Positions 27,621-39,401 are shown, counted from the first letter of the stretch. The stretch is DNA of 64,000 nucleotides from Gossypium raimondii (GCF_025698545.1 NC_068573.1:8331874-8395873); one strand, 5' to 3'. Program-made: numbers and translations. The notes: a model not told the origin generated them from the letters alone.

Positions 27621-27829
27621 TTGTATCATTTTTTCTTGGTCGTGGTGATGGTTACTGAAGTGGTATCATCTGTAAGATCTACTGTTTTGATTGAAGACTC
27701 TGAAGATTTCTCATATTTGGATTCGGAGTCCAATGAGCTGAGCATTTCAGCCATGAGTTTTTTGTATTCCTTCTTGGTCTTGGCTTGAGCTAACATCGCA
27801 CTAGTTATGACTTTACTTGAAGGAATTTT

Positions 27830-29094
27830 GCTGTGGTTTGATCCGGTGCTGCGAACTTACATAATCTTGGATTTTTGTTGAAAAAATTATCCAAATATTT
27901 TGAATCATATTTTTCATCATTAAACTTGTCCCACCATTTAGTTCTATAGTTTCGAACTAGTAATGGAATTCCAGTATATTGATCTTACTCATAAGAATAA
28001 TCCCATGAAACAATCCAAGAAATACACAGTTTTGAGAAAAAAATGGATTGTCCTGTAAATGTGTTTCTGGTTTGGTTCAGGTTGAAATTTGTCAAAGAAT
28101 TTGTGCCATAAGTTTTAAATTTTTTCTGGTGGTATCTCAAAGGATGATGGTCCATACCGATTCCACCATTCTTGGAACCAGTTTGGAAATTAGAATTGGG
28201 TACCGTATTTGAAATATATGAGCCAAGAATGCCTCATGTGTTGATTGTTCATTAAGAAGGCATTGAACCATGCCATTTGGTAATCCCAATATGTAAAATA
28301 TGGGTGATGGTCAATTTTGGTGGTAAATTTTGCTGGGAATTTCTTGATAGAATTTGGGTTTTCACTCCAATCCCTTGGTCGAAGAATCTTTAGTATTTGG
28401 GCTGTGGAATGGGTAATAAAATTTGGATCTTTTGGGTCTGTGTAGTGTTTGAACAGTACTGATCTAGTTTGAACCAGTATGTTTTCATAATACTTTTGGG
28501 GTTTTTGAGAATCCAATGATTTGAAATGTCATCCATTGAAAAGTTCTTTTGCAAGTATATGTGGACATTTTTCTGAAAATGCTTCCTCTATAACAAGAAT
28601 TTTTTCAAAATATTTGTTTGAAAAATATTGTGAGGATTTTTGTGTAGCAGTCTGTGAAGACACTGCTATTTCTTTTGGAAAAACATCTTGGAGAGATGTC
28701 TTTTTTAAAACATTTTTTGAGAGATTTTGGTTTGTGTAAAACAATCTCTTTATTTTTTGAAATCTTTGCCGCTTTAGGAGCAATTTGTTTGAGAGGAGTT
28801 TCCTCTGTCATTTGTGAAAAAGGCCAATGCTACTTCTGGGGATTGAGAAAGAGGCTTAATCCATTTTTTTTATTTGAGAACCAATTTCATTTGGATCTTG
28901 TGCATCTTGAACTATTGTATTTTTTGAGGATTTTGATGATGATGATTTCTCATTCTCTTCTTCATGGCAAATTTCATACCATGACTTAATTGGTTTTGAA
29001 GAAATTTGGGTTTTGGATGACTCTCCTATTTTCCCTTTTCCTTTGTCTCAGAGTTTGGGTGGCATTTTTGAAGAAACTCTCTGGTGAGAAAATC
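27830..29094 (-). pseudogene. Second pararetroviral ORF region, left arm (copy A)
   Basis: Following RNase H on the minus strand is a Lys/Ser-rich region (KPKSLKKCFKKDISP) and then a hydrophobic aromatic block (28516-28190) with HHPYFTYWDYQMAWFNAFL and, further on, FPNWFQEWWNRYG. Function is unknown to me; a second ORF of unknown role in this position is known for florendoviruses. Several stops interrupt it. The aromatic block is missing from the right arm, which lacks 28101-28520 (420 bp). Confidence 0.6.
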
Positions 29095-30506
29095 AGGCAA
29101 AGAATTAGTTTATCCTTTGATGTATTCAATATCAAAATCAAATATGCTCAAAATTGACTGCCATCTTGCAAAAATCTGTTTTGAGGCAATATTTTGAACA
29201 TCCTTTTGTAAAACTTCTTTTGCTAATTTGTAATCGATTCGTAAAAGAAATTTTTGATTTAATAAATCACTTTGGAATTTTGTAATGCACAAAACAATTG
29301 ATAATTTTTCTTTTTTAATAGTACTATAATTTTGCTGAGTTGGGTCCCAGTGTCTGGAAGTAAACTGGACTATTTGCTCTTTTCCCCTTTAACTTGTTTT
29401 AGGATCCCACCGTATCTTATTTCAGAAGCATCTGTGTCTACAATCTTGGGGGCATTCGAATCGGCTAAATATAAACAAGGAAGCTTAGTGATTGGTTTTT
29501 TAATTTGGGTGATGATATTGGTATGGTCATCTGTCCAAGGTTGTGGATTCTTTTTGAGCCTATCATATAATGGTTTACACAATTTGCTAAGCCCTGGATA
29601 AAAGTCTATGACATAATTGAGGCTTCTTAAGAATATTTGTAATTGGACTTTATCAAGGATTTGATCTGGGAATTTGCTAGCAAACTTTGTGGACCGTTCT
29701 AGTGGGGTAATGGTTCCTTGGGTAATGTAATGACCTAAAAACCTTACTTTGGTTTGGAACAAACTGATTTTGAATTTAGAAATTACTAAACCATTATTTT
29801 TTATGACTTTTATAAAGATGGATAAATGTTTAAAGTGTTTTTTCTAAATTTTCTGAAAACAATAATACATCATCAATGTATACTATTGTGAATTGAGAAT
29901 ATTGGTAAAAAATATCATTCATTATTCTTTGAAACTCGGATGGAGCATTTTTTAATCCAAAAGGCATTACATTCATTCATATTGTCCAAATGGTACAGTA
30001 AATGTCGTTTTATATCTTTCTTCTTCTTTTATTTGGATTTGACAAAATCCAGATTTCATGTCAAATTTTGAGAAAATATTTGTATTACAAAGTTTTTGTA
30101 GCAAATATTTCTTATTTGGTATTGGGTATCTAATCCATTTTAAGGATTGATTGAGAGGTTTGTAATTAATTACTAATCTTGGTGTTCCTCTTTTGAGTTC
30201 TGCATTTTTTATCACATAAAATGCTGAACAACTCTAAGGAGAACTGCTTTTTCTAATTAAATTTTTATTAAGAAGGTCCTGTATTTCTTTTTTACAAAAT
30301 TCTTCCATTTCTTTGTTCATTTGTATAGGTCTTGCTTTTGTGGGTATTTGTCTTTCATCAAAATTGTTTTCATATGGTAATGTTACTTCGTGTTTTTTCC
30401 TATTCCAAAAAGCATTAGGAATGTCACAACAAATTGTCGATTCTATTTGTTCTTTGATTTGATTTATCCTTTTTTGTACTTCTCTTTTTTCTAATTGTTC
30501 AGTCAA
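29095..30506 (-). pseudogene. Pararetroviral reverse transcriptase and RNase H region (copy A)
   Basis: RT blocks are clear on the minus strand: RLVINYKPLN, FSKFDMKSGFCQIQI (about 30050-30130), TFTVPFGQYE, a YIDD catalytic box at about 29866-29883, and VRFLGHYI near 29740. RNase H follows with RWQSILSIFDFDIEYIKG (about 29110-29165). The frame is broken by a TAG in place of an expected Trp near 30231, a frameshift near the YIDD box and a stop after the RNase H block. The enzyme would copy pregenomic RNA to DNA; this copy cannot encode it. Confidence 0.85.
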
Positions 30507-30889
30507 CTTTTTAAAACATATTCCTTCTTTTAGAAAAGAGATTTGTTTTTGTTTATAATTAATTAAATTATTGATTTGCCCATTATGGATGGATAAAGAT
30601 TTTAATAAGTTGAGATTTCTTATTTTGGGTTTTCTACAAAAGAAATTCTACTTTAGTGTTTAAAACTTTGGTGGAGATAGAATTATTTGTTACTTTACTG
30701 TGGTTTGAGTAAGGATATGAATGGGGTTCCTAATATGACATCTTGGGTAATATCTTTTCCCATTAAAAACATGTTTGATATTTTATACCTTTGTTGGATA
30801 TTTCGTATTTGGAATTTTGTAAGTAATTTTAGTTTTTACCATTTGTAGCTTTAAGAGATTATGATGTTTTGTCATAATATTTTGTTGGA

Positions 30890-31398
30890 ATTATTCCTTC
30901 TTTAATGCAGTTTTAGTCCACTCCTATATCAAAAGGGCTATTGTTTCTAATTGAAATTCATTGTTTATGATAATATTTATTTTTATTAAATATCTTTGAT
31001 TAGATACTTCAGTTAAAACCATCATATATTCCTGTGTATTTTCTTCAGGTTCGGGTTTAGTTTCTAACGAACTTTTTTCTGAGATTTCATGTTTTAAGGT
31101 TTGCATTTGTTTTTTTCATTTCTTGTTGTTCCATTTTACGCTGAGAAAGTTCTAATTTAATTTGTTTTATTTCTACCTGTAATTCAGAATTTGTAATTTG
31201 TCTTAGTTTTATTTTTTCATATTTATTAAATATTATATCTTGTATATTAGACATTTGTGATTGACTAGAAATAATTTCTTTTTCTTTTTCGGTTTCTCTT
31301 TTAATGAGGATTTTAGTTTCAAAGGTATTCTCTTTTAAGTTCGGGTCCTGAATTTTATCAATAATTTCAATCATAAATTCTTGGTCTTTGGTTAACAT
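30890..31398 (-). pseudogene. Pararetroviral aspartic-protease region (copy A), active site degraded
   Basis: The minus-strand frame at 31398-31087 (Lys/Glu/Gln-rich linker) leads into a protease-like strand (31106-30924). At 30916-30930 the active-site position reads D-I-G-V-D followed by a stop, where pararetroviral proteases have DTGAD. The catalytic Thr and next Ala both appear changed by C-to-T. Downstream NCIKEGIIP fits the family. Inactive. Confidence 0.65.
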
Positions 31399-31399
31399 A

Positions 31400-33689
31400 T
31401 TAATTGAGGTTCATTTTCATCATCGTAAGATTGGGATGTTGTATGTAATTTGTCTATTTGTAATTCATCTGTTTGGTAGATGTATCATTTTCGAAGAAGT
31501 TGTTTCTAATAGGATCTCATTTAATTTTTGTTCTATTTCTTCATCTAGATTTAAATTATTGATTTTTCTTTTAATTTTACAATATTTTGAGATATGTCCT
31601 GGTTTTCCACATCTATAACATTTTATTGTTTTATCAATTTTGCTTTTCTTTTTTGTTATTTCTTTCATTTTTCGTATTTTCTATATTTAGGTTTTTATAA
31701 TATTCGAAATGTTCTTTTCCTATTTTTGGTTTCTACAGGCAACATGTTTTTGAAGAAGAAGGTTCATTTCTAATATCAAATTGGTGGCGAGAATGATCCT
31801 AATTCCTTTCTACATTAATATCTTTCTTTCTTAAGTTGTTTTTGTAATTTTAAATCTTGACAAATTTTTAATCCTTATTTTTGGGTGAAACTAATTAGTT
31901 CACCATATGTAAGCTTTTCATATGGAATAATACCTCTGTAATTTTCTCTTATTTGGTTTCTAACTTTTTCTCCTAATAAAGTGGGAAGTTCTGCTAGAAA
32001 CTATTTTTCCCAAAACGGTTGTTGATTATCAGATCTTTGCATAACTCTAGTCATAAAGACATCTTTATACCATTTAAAATCAGTTAATTTTTTGCATTTT
32101 AAATTTGATAATAGTTATGAATTTCTATCTTTAAGATGAGAAGGATCTCCTATAAAGTGTTTAAAGATTGAGAAAATTAAAGTTGCTACTGCATCTTGGA
32201 TTTCCCTTACTTGTTCATCTAAAATAATTCTTCATTGATCATCCCTTTTTATTACTTTTAAAATTTCTTCCTGTTGGGTTTTAGTGAGTGCATGATCCCA
32301 CCATCCTTTTAATTGACCAGTAAATCCAGCAGCTAAAAGATTAGCTATAGCATGATCACTGATTAATCCATTTTGGTTTTGGGTTTTATAAACATTTGAA
32401 AACATTGTCATTTGTTGTAATAAACTAAGAATATTGTATTCAGACATTCCATCTATATTCCATTCATAAATTGTATTAGCATTGTACTTATTCTGGAAAA
32501 CATGTTTTTCTTCTATATTAAGATCAGGTGCAGTATTTTTTGGATAATATAATCTTTTTGGTTCTTTCCAAGCCATCTTGTTAATTTGTTGTTCATCTGA
32601 CTGGTCAGAGTCAAATTGGGAGGATTGGTGTAATGTATTTACTGAATGTTGGGCTTGTATTGGGGTATCAGGTGCAATTAATTCAGACTTGTAAAGCATC
32701 AAATCTATTTTGGATTTTTGTTAAGAAATCATTTTGGGTTTTTTGGAAAGGTTTTGGAATCTCGTAAGGTGTGAATATTGGTTCTTTAAAACTTTTTCTG
32801 TTATCTTTTTTACTGGTTCTTTCCTAATTGGTTGACTTTCTACCAAATTCTCAATATAATCTAATTGTTTTCCTATTGTATGAATGCTGATATTTGTATA
32901 GTTATTTTGTTCTACTATCATTTTAACATCTTTTGATGAGATTTGTTCTCCTGCATCAGGAGCTCTCATTCTTAAAGGATTTGCTTTTATTCTAGTATTT
33001 TTGTGAAGATATTGAACCTCCATTAAAGGGGGATGTCGAGATTCAACTTCTCCTTTATTAGGCTGCCATCTAGTATTATGTTTTATTGTACTAACAGATT
33101 CTGAATAATATTCTTCAAACCATTCAAAGAATTTTATATGGATTTTATGGGTATTCATAAATTCATAATATTCTTGAAGAATGCTTTCTTTTTTGTCATT
33201 ATATTTTTTAAAGTAACCTTCGCTTTTTTGCTTATTTTTTTTGGAATAGAAATGTTTTCTACAACATTTTTTGTTTATCTCAAAAGTTTTTTCTAAAACA
33301 AATATTTCTGAATTTTCTCCTTACCTTGCATTATTAGTCATTGATGAATATGTTGGTGACATATGAGGTGAATTTTGGGGACTCTCTTCCTGTCTGGCAA
33401 AGATAGGTTGAGCTATATTTGAGGAATTATCTATTCCTTGTAAATTGGTTCTAAATGTTGTTGGGATAGAAGAGACAGAGGCTCTAGCTGTCCTAAAGTA
33501 TGTTGTTTGTGTTTCTAGATTTGACTCTTCTTCTAAATTTAACCTCCTAAAAGCTATGCTGGTACTCCCTATTTTGAAGGAATATCTTGGAGGCATTCTT
33601 TGTGGCCTGTTGAATATTAATTCAACTGTGCCATCTTGGTGTTGAGAGATTTCACTTAATGAAGTGTTTCTTATGGGAGTTGGTGCCAC
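31400..33689 (-). pseudogene. Pararetroviral coat-protein region with CCHC zinc knuckle (copy A)
   Basis: Three broken minus-strand frames (33689-33321, 33158-32721, 32702-32232) followed by more degenerate sequence cover the expected coat-protein region. It is Lys/Glu/Gln-rich, with WWDHAL near 32250-32310. A CCHC knuckle, CYRCGKPGHISKYCK, is intact at 31576-31620. In caulimovirids this domain binds viral nucleic acid. Separate frames and intervening stops show decay. Confidence 0.75.
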
Positions 33690-34300
33690 AAGGTCTGTAG
33701 CTCCCTCAAGTTTCCACTAATCAAGAAGGTTTATTTCATGCCATTGTATTGTTCTTGGGATTGTGGTATGAGACCTTGAAGTATCTGTTTCTATTAAGAG
33801 GGTTTCTCCTTTTGGGCTTTGGAGTAAAGCCTTAGTATTAACAACAGAATACTAATGTTACTACTTCCGTACCAGGAAGCATTTTGTAGTTATGAGTATG
33901 TATTTGTAGAGTCAAAGATTGTAAAATATTTTTGTCAATCAAAGAAACCATAAAAATTGGATAACAATTAAAATGTATTGAGCCTATACATAGGCTTATT
34001 TCTATAGTTCCTAATAATGAGTCATTAGACATGATGTGTCTTTGGTCTCTTAAGACAATTAAAATTGAGATATTTTTAGTGGCTTCAACACTAAGAAGTT
34101 TGACACCAACCTGGACTAGTCCAAAATGAATATATTTATATTTTTGTTCTTTAAGTTTATTAATGACGACTCTATCTAATAATTGGATTGTTTCATATTC
34201 TTTTTCAATAGGTAAACTCTTTTCTTTTGTTTTTATGACATAACTACAAAAAGCATTTAAATTTTCAAAAGTTGTTTTCTTGTAGACTTGGTTTCATAAT
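33690..34300 (-). pseudogene. Pararetroviral movement-protein region (copy A)
   Basis: A minus-strand frame from about 34230 to 33838 resembles the 30K-type movement protein of caulimovirids, with a hydrophobic HFGLVQVGVKLLS block and a SIHFNCYPIFMVSL block. It ends with stops near 33838; the homologous continuation resumes in another frame, so there is a frameshift. A further TAG stop follows (about 33717-33721), in front of Trp-Lys-Leu-Glu. Such proteins gate plasmodesmata for cell-to-cell spread. This copy is broken. Confidence 0.75.
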
Positions 34301-35747
34301 GTTCATATCTTTGGGGGATATTTTCCTAATGTTCTTCTTGTTAATTAATAGTGTTGTTTGAGGTTTGGTCGGACTCTTGGGATTGATTGGAAACAAAGCT
34401 TGCAGAGGAATTGGTTCTTCTAAGGAAATGAAATGAAACAATCTTAGTTTTCTTATTTCCTACAAGAGGGTTCTACTATCTGAATTTTCGGATTATTAAA
34501 GTTTCCTAAAGAGATATTTTGTCATTGACACGCCTAACCCATGGCTAACCAGACAGTGTATAAATACTCAGCAAAATTATAATACATTAATGAATACAGT
34601 TAAACCAGAACTCGAAAATATTGAAAATAAGTTAAATATTTTAAAAACTTAAAAATACCTGCTCCTCCTTGGCTCTGATGCCAGACTGGTGATTTTCTCA
34701 CCAGAGAGATTCTTCAAAAATGCCACCTAAACTCCGAGACAAAAGAAAGGGAAAATAGGAGAGTCATCTAAAACCTAAATTTCTTCAAAACCAATTAAGT
34801 CATGGTATGAAATTTGCCATGAAGAAGAGAATGAGAAATCATCATCATCATCAAAATCCTCAAAAAATACAATAGTTCAAGATGCACAAGATCCAAATGA
34901 AATTTGTTCTCAAATCAAAAAAATGGATTAAGCCTCTTTCTCAATCCCCAGAAGTAGCATTGGCCTTTTTCACAAATGACAGAAGAAACTCCTCTCAAAC
35001 AAATTGCTCCTAAAGCGGCAAAGATTTCAAAAAATAAAGAGATTGTTTTACACAAACCAAAATCTCTCAAAAAATGTTTTAAAAAAAACATCTCTCCAAG
35101 ATGTTTTTCCAAAAGAAATAGCAGTGTCTTCACAGACTGCTACACAAAAATCCTCACAATATTTTTCAAACAAATATTTTGAAAAAATTCTTATTATAGA
35201 GGAAGAATTTTCAGAAAAATGTCCACATATACTTGCAAAAGAACTTTTCAATGGATGACATTTCAAATTCTTTGACAAATTTCAACTTGAACCAAACCAG
35301 AAACACATTTACAGGACAATCCATTTTTTCTCAAAACTGTGTACTTCTTGGATTGTTTCATGGAATTATTCTTATGAGCAAGATCAATATACTGGAATTT
35401 CATTACTAGTTCGAAACTACAGAACTAAATGGTGGGACAAGTTTAATGATGAAAAATATGATTCAAAATATTTGGATACTTTTTCAACAAAAATCCAAGA
35501 TTATGTAAGTCCGCAGCCCAGATCAAATCATAGCAAAATTCCTTCAAGCAAAGTCAATAGCTAGTGCGATGTTAGCTCAAGCCAAGACCAAGAAGGAATA
35601 CAAAAAACTCATGGCTGAAATGCTCAGCTCATTGGTCTCCGAATCTGAAGATGAGAAATCTTCAAAGTCTTCAATCAAAACGGTGGATCTTGCAGATGAT
35701 ACCACTTCAGTAACCATCACCAGGACCAAGAAGCAAGAAAAGATGCA

Positions 35748-35940
35748 TGAACAGGAAATATTCTCTAGCGAAAACAGTAAATATTCCCTGCAAGAAAAGA
35801 CAAGTGAACATGAAATATTCTCTGGCGGAAACTATAAATATTCCCTGCAAGAAAAGACAAGTGAACAGGAAATTTTCTCTGGCGAAAACAGTAAATATTC
35901 CCTACAAGAAAAGACACATGAATAGTAAATATTCTCTGTA
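35748..35940 (+). repeat. 57-bp tandem repeats, right arm
   Basis: Three units, inverted with respect to 27423-27620 and slightly diverged (for example a His and a Gly replacement in the second unit). In frame with the Ser/Glu-rich ORF starting at 35569. Confidence 0.85.
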
Positions 35941-36059
35941 GTTTGTATTTTGGTAATCAGAGAATATATTCTCTGAAAATTTTTAATCAAAGTCTCAATT
36001 ATGTAATGATGTAAGAGAAAAAAATTCCCGGTTCAAATGATGTAAAGAGATAATAGCCC

Positions 36060-36070
36060 TCTATAAAAGG
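36060..36070 (+). promoter_or_regulatory. Pararetroviral TATA box (present only in the right arm)
   Basis: ctctataaaaggc lies about 230 bp upstream of the primer-binding site, after paired gatgtaa words (36005-36050), in the expected place for the pregenomic-RNA promoter. The corresponding stretch of the left arm (near 27300) lacks about 66 bp including this box. Confidence 0.7.
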
Positions 36071-36292
36071 CTATCTGATTCAGAATGAAGGGGACGACTC
36101 GAGATACCCATTTCAGAAATCAAAACTCGTTTCTCCAGAATTCCAAATTTTCTCCAAATTTTTAAGCTTTTAAAAATTTAAGTTTTAAATTATTTTTCTT
36201 TTCAAAATTTAATCAATAATCAAATTTTTATTACAAATTTCAAAGTACGATTATCTCATTCCAAACCCGATCCTCAGATTCTCGAGACAGTC

Positions 36293-36305
36293 TGGTATCA
36301 GAGCC
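36293..36305 (+). other. tRNA-Met primer-binding site of copy B
   Basis: TGGTATCAGAGCC matches the 3' end complement of plant initiator tRNA-Met, the primer for caulimovirid and many LTR-element minus strands. Copy A has a one-base variant on the minus strand at 34671-34683. Confidence 0.8.
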
Positions 36306-39300
36306 AAGGAGAAACAAGTATTTCTAAGTTTAAAAAATATTCAATATGTTTTATTAGATTAAATTTAATATTAAAGTGATTAAGTTTAATCATAGTTGAA
36401 CTCTCTAAACTCTGCCTATATAAAGAAAGCCTTCGTGCATGTTCTGTAATGCCTTGATGGCGTGTTCGATGAAGTCTTCATGGCTTATTCTGTGTTATTT
36501 GTGTTACGTAATCTGTAACGCCCTTGTGGAGAAGTCTGGTCGAACGCTTTTGTGTCGTGATCTGGGTAAACTTCGAGACTTCTTTGCCAACTAATGTGAT
36601 GATAGAGAATTGGTAAGTTTGATGATCTCTTAGCTTTGTTGGTCTTATGACAAAATTTGAATTTGATTTAAGTAAAACTTCTAAAAGAGTCTCCAACAGT
36701 GTTTTGGGAAAGGTGAATTCACCATATTAGTCTGTCAGTGTACAAAATTTGGTGTATTTTTAACTATGAATAAGTAAGTGATCGACAGCCCTAAGTTCGT
36801 CTACGTTATTTAAGGAAGTAATTTGAGTTATCTAGTAACCGCCAAATCTGAATGATTTTCACGTCATGTATAGAGGTCATTTGGAATCTAAGTTGTTTTG
36901 TCAAGTTGGGTGTTCTCGTGATTTGTAACATAGTTGTCTTGAATTCTTTAAATTGATTTAGAACATTTTATTATCAGTTTAAGTTATGATTTTTTGGTCA
37001 ATTTGAGATACAATCTGATTGGTATTATTATAATTACTAGAATCAGTATGAGAATTTTCAAAGGTAAGGTCATTATGAAGTTCTTCTTAAAAGATCAATT
37101 AGTTTAATTATCTGCCAAAAATAATATCTGTGAGAACACCATCTTGGGTAAAGTATTCAGTGTTGTCTGAGTGAGAATCCGTCGAAAGAGGTTCTATTTT
37201 GTGTAACAGCTCGATTTTTTAGTGGTGTCAGAAACCGTAGTTTTGAGGCCACCAAATTCGGTGAGTAAGTTCGTAAATATTATTATTTAATATTTACGAG
37301 TCAAAAATAGTTTTAAAAAGGTTTTAGAATTGGTAATTTATATTTTATAATGATTTATTAGGTTCGAGTGGTAATACCCTAGATCAAGTGGTTTTAGAAA
37401 GTGAGGTATTGGGACCTCGTTTCTATAAATCGAACCGTAAATATTTTTATATATATTTACAAAGTTTCATTAAGGTGGTATTAAGTTTTAGTTAAAAAAT
37501 TTTAACGTTTCGATAGTTAATTAATTAAAAAGGACTAAATTGAAAAAAGGTATAAAACTTGCTAATTATAATAATTAAGTGATTAAATGGCTTGATTAAT
37601 AAATAAGAAAGGACTTAAGTAATAAATATGCCTAAATTAAAGTGATGAGGCGGCATATGAAGATAAAATAGTTAAATAAAGTGATGGTATGACAAAATGG
37701 TAACTTTGATGAAATTAAAACAACAAATTGAATTTTATAGCTTTCTATGCAATTCATCTTCAATTTTGGCCTAAATCGCCATAGGAGAGAGAGCTTTAAG
37801 TTGGTTTCTCATATTTTTGCTTCATGTGAGTTCAATTCTTACCCGTTTCTTGTAATTTTTATGTTTTTAAGATTGTTGCAATTAGGTCTCACTAAATTGT
37901 ACCTTCATTTTAATTTTATTAACAATTTTGAAAGTTTCCATTGATAAATATTAGATTTTTTATGAATAACATGGATTTAGAGCTTTTATTGTGTTGTGTG
38001 ATGGTTTTATAAAGTGATTTTGTTAAATATTGATTTTATGATTAAATTGTGAAAAGGTTAAAATATTAGGGTTTGATAGTGAATTTTGGGTTTATTAGGG
38101 GCTGTTTGAAGGCCTACAATATTTGGATAGATTATTTATTGAGAAAATTAGTTAATTTGATAGATTAATTAATTAAGGGATTAAATTGCAAAAATTGTAA
38201 AAGTTTAGGTAATTATGTAAATTCAAAAAAGGTATTAATTGTAAAATGAATTGGAAATGAAACATGTGCTAAAAATGAGTAATTTTATATTCTAATTCAA
38301 GATCCCGTAGATACTAGTGAAAAAGAAAAATAGTGGAATAGTCTCTGAACTTCTACAATTACTACAATTCAATCTAGGTAAGTTCGTACGGTTAAAATTT
38401 AATATTTTGCATAAATTGATGAATGGTATTATGCATTTATTCTATTGTTAGAAATGAATTATTATTGTAATTATAATATTGAATTGGATATTCAGTTTGA
38501 ATTGAACGCGAGATTTGAGTACATTCATAATTTGGTGTACAATGGTATTGGAGGGAGATATCAGGATTTTACCCAAGTAAATCAGGGTTCAGCATTTGTT
38601 GCGAACTTTCATGTTTTACTTTTTTTTGGCGTAATTGGGTAGATCAACTCTTATGAGCTTCTGTTTAGCTTTCGAGCTTCTATTAACGATGTACTATTAT
38701 CCATAAGTCATTCTTCGAATGGAGAAATCTCATTAAGGTGATTTATTTATTAAATTTGAAAGATATGTTATTTATTTTTATTGATTTCAATACAGATGTA
38801 TTTATCGATTGATGTTGTAAATGACAGGGAATTGTCATAGATGATTTTTAATATCTAAATTAATTATAGTTAGTTCGGTAAGATTTTTGTTTAACCTGTC
38901 AAACTTACTAAGCTTCATTAAGCTTATTTGTATTGTTTAATGTCTTTGTAGATTTTCAGAAGGTTGGACGATCGGATCGGCACTCAAGTTACACTATCCA
39001 GTTTATTTTAGTAGTTTTTGAAACATTAAATACGATTTATTTGGCATGTATAGGCTTTTGTATGGTCTTGTTCAAAGTTTAATTAATGTAAATATTATGA
39101 ATAATATTTTGTTTATATAATCAACCTACATATTGGTAAGAGATTAAGGCATAATTGTGATGTTAGTATAAGTGATATATGTATGTATGTATTTGAATTA
39201 TAGTGAACTTTGGTAACTTGGTTAGGTAAATTAATTAGGTAAGTTTGGACACTTGGTTGACATATTTTTAAGTTGTCATTTGAGGTGCCTAGGGGCATAT

Positions 39301-39401
39301 TTGTTGTATGCAGTGATAATACATGTTTAAGATTTGATTTTAGCTTGTGTTGAATGCTTTGTTATGACTTGTTGATGTGCAATTTGTTAAGGCTAGGTTG
39401 G

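Larger units (their letters stand above)
27128..36350. mobile_element. Endogenous pararetrovirus (Caulimoviridae) locus, head-to-head inverted integrant
   Basis: Copy A runs on the minus strand from its primer-binding site (34671-34683, TGGCATCAGAGCC) through movement, coat, protease, RT, RNase H, a second ORF and the leader. It ends at 27128, within the next primer-binding site. That is about one unit-length genome (7.56 kb) opened at the minus-strand priming site. Copy B is a partial copy on the plus strand, from 34691 (end of RNase H) through ORF 2 and leader to its primer-binding site (36293-36305, TGGTATCAGAGCC) and about 45 bases beyond. So 27128-29094 and 34691-36300 are inverted repeats. 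Polyprotein order followed by a second ORF suggests a florendovirus- or petuvirus-like member; genus is uncertain. Confidence 0.88.
34691..36350 (+). pseudogene. Partial pararetrovirus copy B (ORF 2, repeats, leader, primer site), right arm
   Basis: The plus strand repeats the left arm in inverted orientation. It starts at gattttctcaccagag (34691), with the same Lys/Ser-rich ORF 2 start, an in-frame 420-bp deletion at about 35275, a Ser/Glu-rich frame (35569-35925) and the 19-residue repeats. Then follow a TATA box, leader and the primer-binding site. No RT is present in this copy. Confidence 0.85.
25223..36698. mobile_element. Copia-like LTR (TGTTGGGAAATG...CTCCAACA) interrupted by the pararetrovirus locus
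   Basis: Left segment 25223-27127 starts TGTTGGGAAATGTACCC; right segment about 36351-36698 ends AGTCTCCAACA, giving TGTTGG/CCAACA ends. A TATA box (cctatataaagaaagcc, about 36415-36431) lies in the right segment as expected for an LTR promoter. No target duplication is visible (gaata versus gtgtt), so the outer boundaries, and whether the two segments belong together, remain inference. Confidence 0.4.

Noticed and set aside
28654-28989. Plus-strand 111-codon ORF (and its copy at 34915-35133 on the minus strand)
   Set aside because: Antisense to the viral ORF 2, which fits the viral gene order; the frame is a shadow.
27128-36350. Possibility that the pararetrovirus locus is replication-competent
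   Set aside because: Movement, coat, protease, RT and ORF 2 regions are all broken by stops or frameshifts, the protease active site is altered, and the left-arm promoter is deleted.
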